Below, one piece after another: positions 6,295 through 6,969 of a stretch of 6,969 bases of DNA. The first letter of the stretch is position 1. Every line of letters begins with the position of its first letter. This DNA comes from Deltaproteobacteria bacterium (GTDB lineage Bacteria > Desulfobacterota > Binatia > UBA9968), in contig JAJONK010000130.1 of the NCBI GenBank assembly GCA_021323355.1, positions 1-6,969 of the forward strand. The letters run 5' to 3'. The notes under the pieces were generated by a model. It saw only the letters and a program-made list of their open reading frames with translations, had not been told where the DNA came from and did no database searches. The position numbers were made by a program, and so were the translations under genes.

Positions 6295-6458
6295 TAGTAG
6301 TCGGCACAAGCCTGATCCGGAAAGCAGTACGAGCAGCGCTCCGTGGCTCCGTCGAGGCAATCACGGGATGCCTACTCGATCGCACGTGCTGGGAGGCACG
6401 GCGGCCGGTGAATCGTCGCACCAATAATGAGCTCGCCGATTTCGCCGCAGCTCAGGAC

Positions 6459-6734
6459 CTATTCGAGCACACCCTGTGCTTCATGCACATAGCACCAGGT
6501 CCAAGCCGCAGGCGGGATAGCGCGCATCACTGGATGTTGCATGTCATTGAAATGTTTGCTGGCGTGCTTGCCCGTCGAAGAGTCGCAACAGCCGACGTGG
6601 CCACAGGATCGGCACTCGCGAAGAGCAACCCAAAACGTGCCCTCAGTCAGGCACTCCTCGCAGGCATCGGGAGTTCTCTGCGGCGGGAAATCCTCGGGGC
6701 TTAATCCCGATAAATGTTCACACGGCTGGGTCAT
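6459..6734 (-). CDS. UBP-type zinc finger (zf-UBP) protein
   Basis: This is a 91-residue single-domain protein, probably cytoplasmic. In eukaryotes the domain binds the free C-terminal tail of ubiquitin (USP5, HDAC6); the role of the stand-alone bacterial version is not established. Likely zinc ligands are Cys5, His7, Cys25, Cys28, Cys41, Cys44, Cys49, His57, His61 and His67, in the blocks PCEHL, ACEECL, ECRSCGHVGCCD and HASKHFNDMQHPV. Trp35, Trp80 and Tyr82 (WTWCYVHE) match the aromatic residues that line the ubiquitin-tail pocket in HDAC6, but the contact arginine of its CGRY motif appears replaced by Asp51. The start at 6734 is chosen because GGAGG (6740-6744) lies 5 bases upstream; a TTG six codons earlier would put the ribosome-binding site inside the gene. 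No cysteine-protease or deacetylase domain is attached. Confidence 0.92.
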   Translation of the reverse strand: MTQPCEHLSGLSPEDFPPQRTPDACEECLTEGTFWVALRECRSCGHVGCCDSSTGKHASKHFNDMQHPVMRAIPPAAWTWCYVHEAQGVLE

Positions 6735-6781
6735 AGGATCCTCCGATCTCAAGTGTTAATGCACCCATAGGCGCTCGGTTC

Positions 6782-6810
6782 ATTCTTCCGCTTCGAGACG
6801 TTTGTCTCAA
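6782..6810 (-). promoter_or_regulatory. Candidate sigma70-type promoter for the zf-UBP gene, overlapping a small hairpin
   Basis: TTGAGA (6810-6805, 5 of 6 matches to the -35 box) and AAGAAT (6787-6782, 4 of 6 matches to the -10 box) are spaced by 17 bases and lie about 47 bases before the gene's ATG. The -35 box overlaps an inverted repeat, GAGAC-4 bases-GTCTC at 6795-6808, which could be an operator. Visual call only. Confidence 0.35.
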
Positions 6811-6853
6811 CGGCCCTTTTGCATCTTCTTGTTAGCGCCCGAAAAATGTCGCG

Positions 6854-6969
6854 CTAGTCATCCTGATCAACTAATTTATTTATTCGCTGGTGGAAATAGC
6901 TCTTCCAGCTTTCAGGCAGAGCCTCGACTTCTACTGCGCGACGAAGAAGTCCGAGATTGCGCTTCTCGC
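6854..6969 (-). CDS. C-terminal end of an unrecognised protein, cut by the window edge
   Basis: A minus-strand frame enters from the right edge and runs 37 codons to a TAG at 6856-6854. It begins EKRNLGLLRRAVEVEALP and ends ...INKLVDQDD. The charged, helical composition and the absence of stops to the edge suggest the tail of a real gene, since the other two minus-strand frames both have stops in this stretch. A SWKSYFHQRI segment is amphipathic. I recognise no family. The 119-base gap to the zf-UBP gene contains that gene's candidate promoter. Confidence 0.5.
   Translation of the reverse strand, partial: EKRNLGLLRRAVEVEALPESWKSYFHQRINKLVDQDD

Noticed and set aside
6429..6453. GAGCT/AGCTC stem just past the zf-UBP stop as a terminator
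   Set aside because: Only 5 bp with a 15-base loop and no U-run after it; too weak to call.
6261..6704. A 147-codon plus-strand open frame
   Set aside because: Its second half is the antisense of the clear zf-UBP gene, it has no ribosome-binding site and no recognisable composition; taken as a shadow frame.
1..6969. CRISPR array, tRNA, rRNA, insertion sequence or prophage
   Set aside because: I looked for regularly spaced repeats, CCA-ended cloverleaf-like segments, transposase frames and terminal inverted repeats and saw none; the 9-base arrays are too short and unspaced to be CRISPR.

Overview
The window reads as chromosomal DNA of a free-living Gram-negative-type bacterium of moderate GC (a little over half G+C by eye). 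Every supported gene lies on the minus strand. Exported binding proteins with signal peptides, a GDAP1-like glutathione S-transferase, a pirin, a DUF4126 membrane protein and a stand-alone UBP-type zinc finger suggest a soil or sediment proteobacterium or an uncultivated relative such as Binatota/Desulfobacterota-like or Rokubacteria-like lineages. That placement is inference from gene style only; no marker gene is present.

Layout from right to left, the direction of transcription: the C-terminal end of an unrecognised gene (6854-6969, cut by the window edge); a zf-UBP protein (6459-6734); a pirin/YhhW-type cupin (5515-6213); a DUF4126 membrane protein (4864-5337); an exported class I SAM-methyltransferase-like protein (3758-4639); a glutathione S-transferase (2831-3622); a gene-poor stretch of about 470 bases holding only weak or decayed frames (2362-2830); an NMT1/SsuA-type substrate-binding protein (1351-2361); an extracellular solute-binding protein of the iron/thiamine-type cluster (163-1200); and the first 12 codons of another signal-peptide gene (1-38, cut by the edge).

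Gaps between the confident genes are mostly 120-250 bases, so this looks like a co-directional run of largely independent units rather than one tight operon. The left third is a transport-like cluster of binding proteins without permease or ATPase genes in view. The middle and right are single-gene detoxification and housekeeping-type functions. No tRNA, rRNA, CRISPR array, transposase or phage gene was seen.

The most noteworthy points are: a strong Shine-Dalgarno sequence that points at an ATA codon instead of ATG for the second binding protein; an adjoining frame interrupted by a single stop that overlaps that ATA; two in-phase 9-base-period arrays on both sides of the glutathione S-transferase gene; a methyltransferase fold behind a clear export signal; and a zf-UBP protein in which the ubiquitin-contact aromatics are kept but the contact arginine appears lost. 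I did not find a convincing new multi-gene system.
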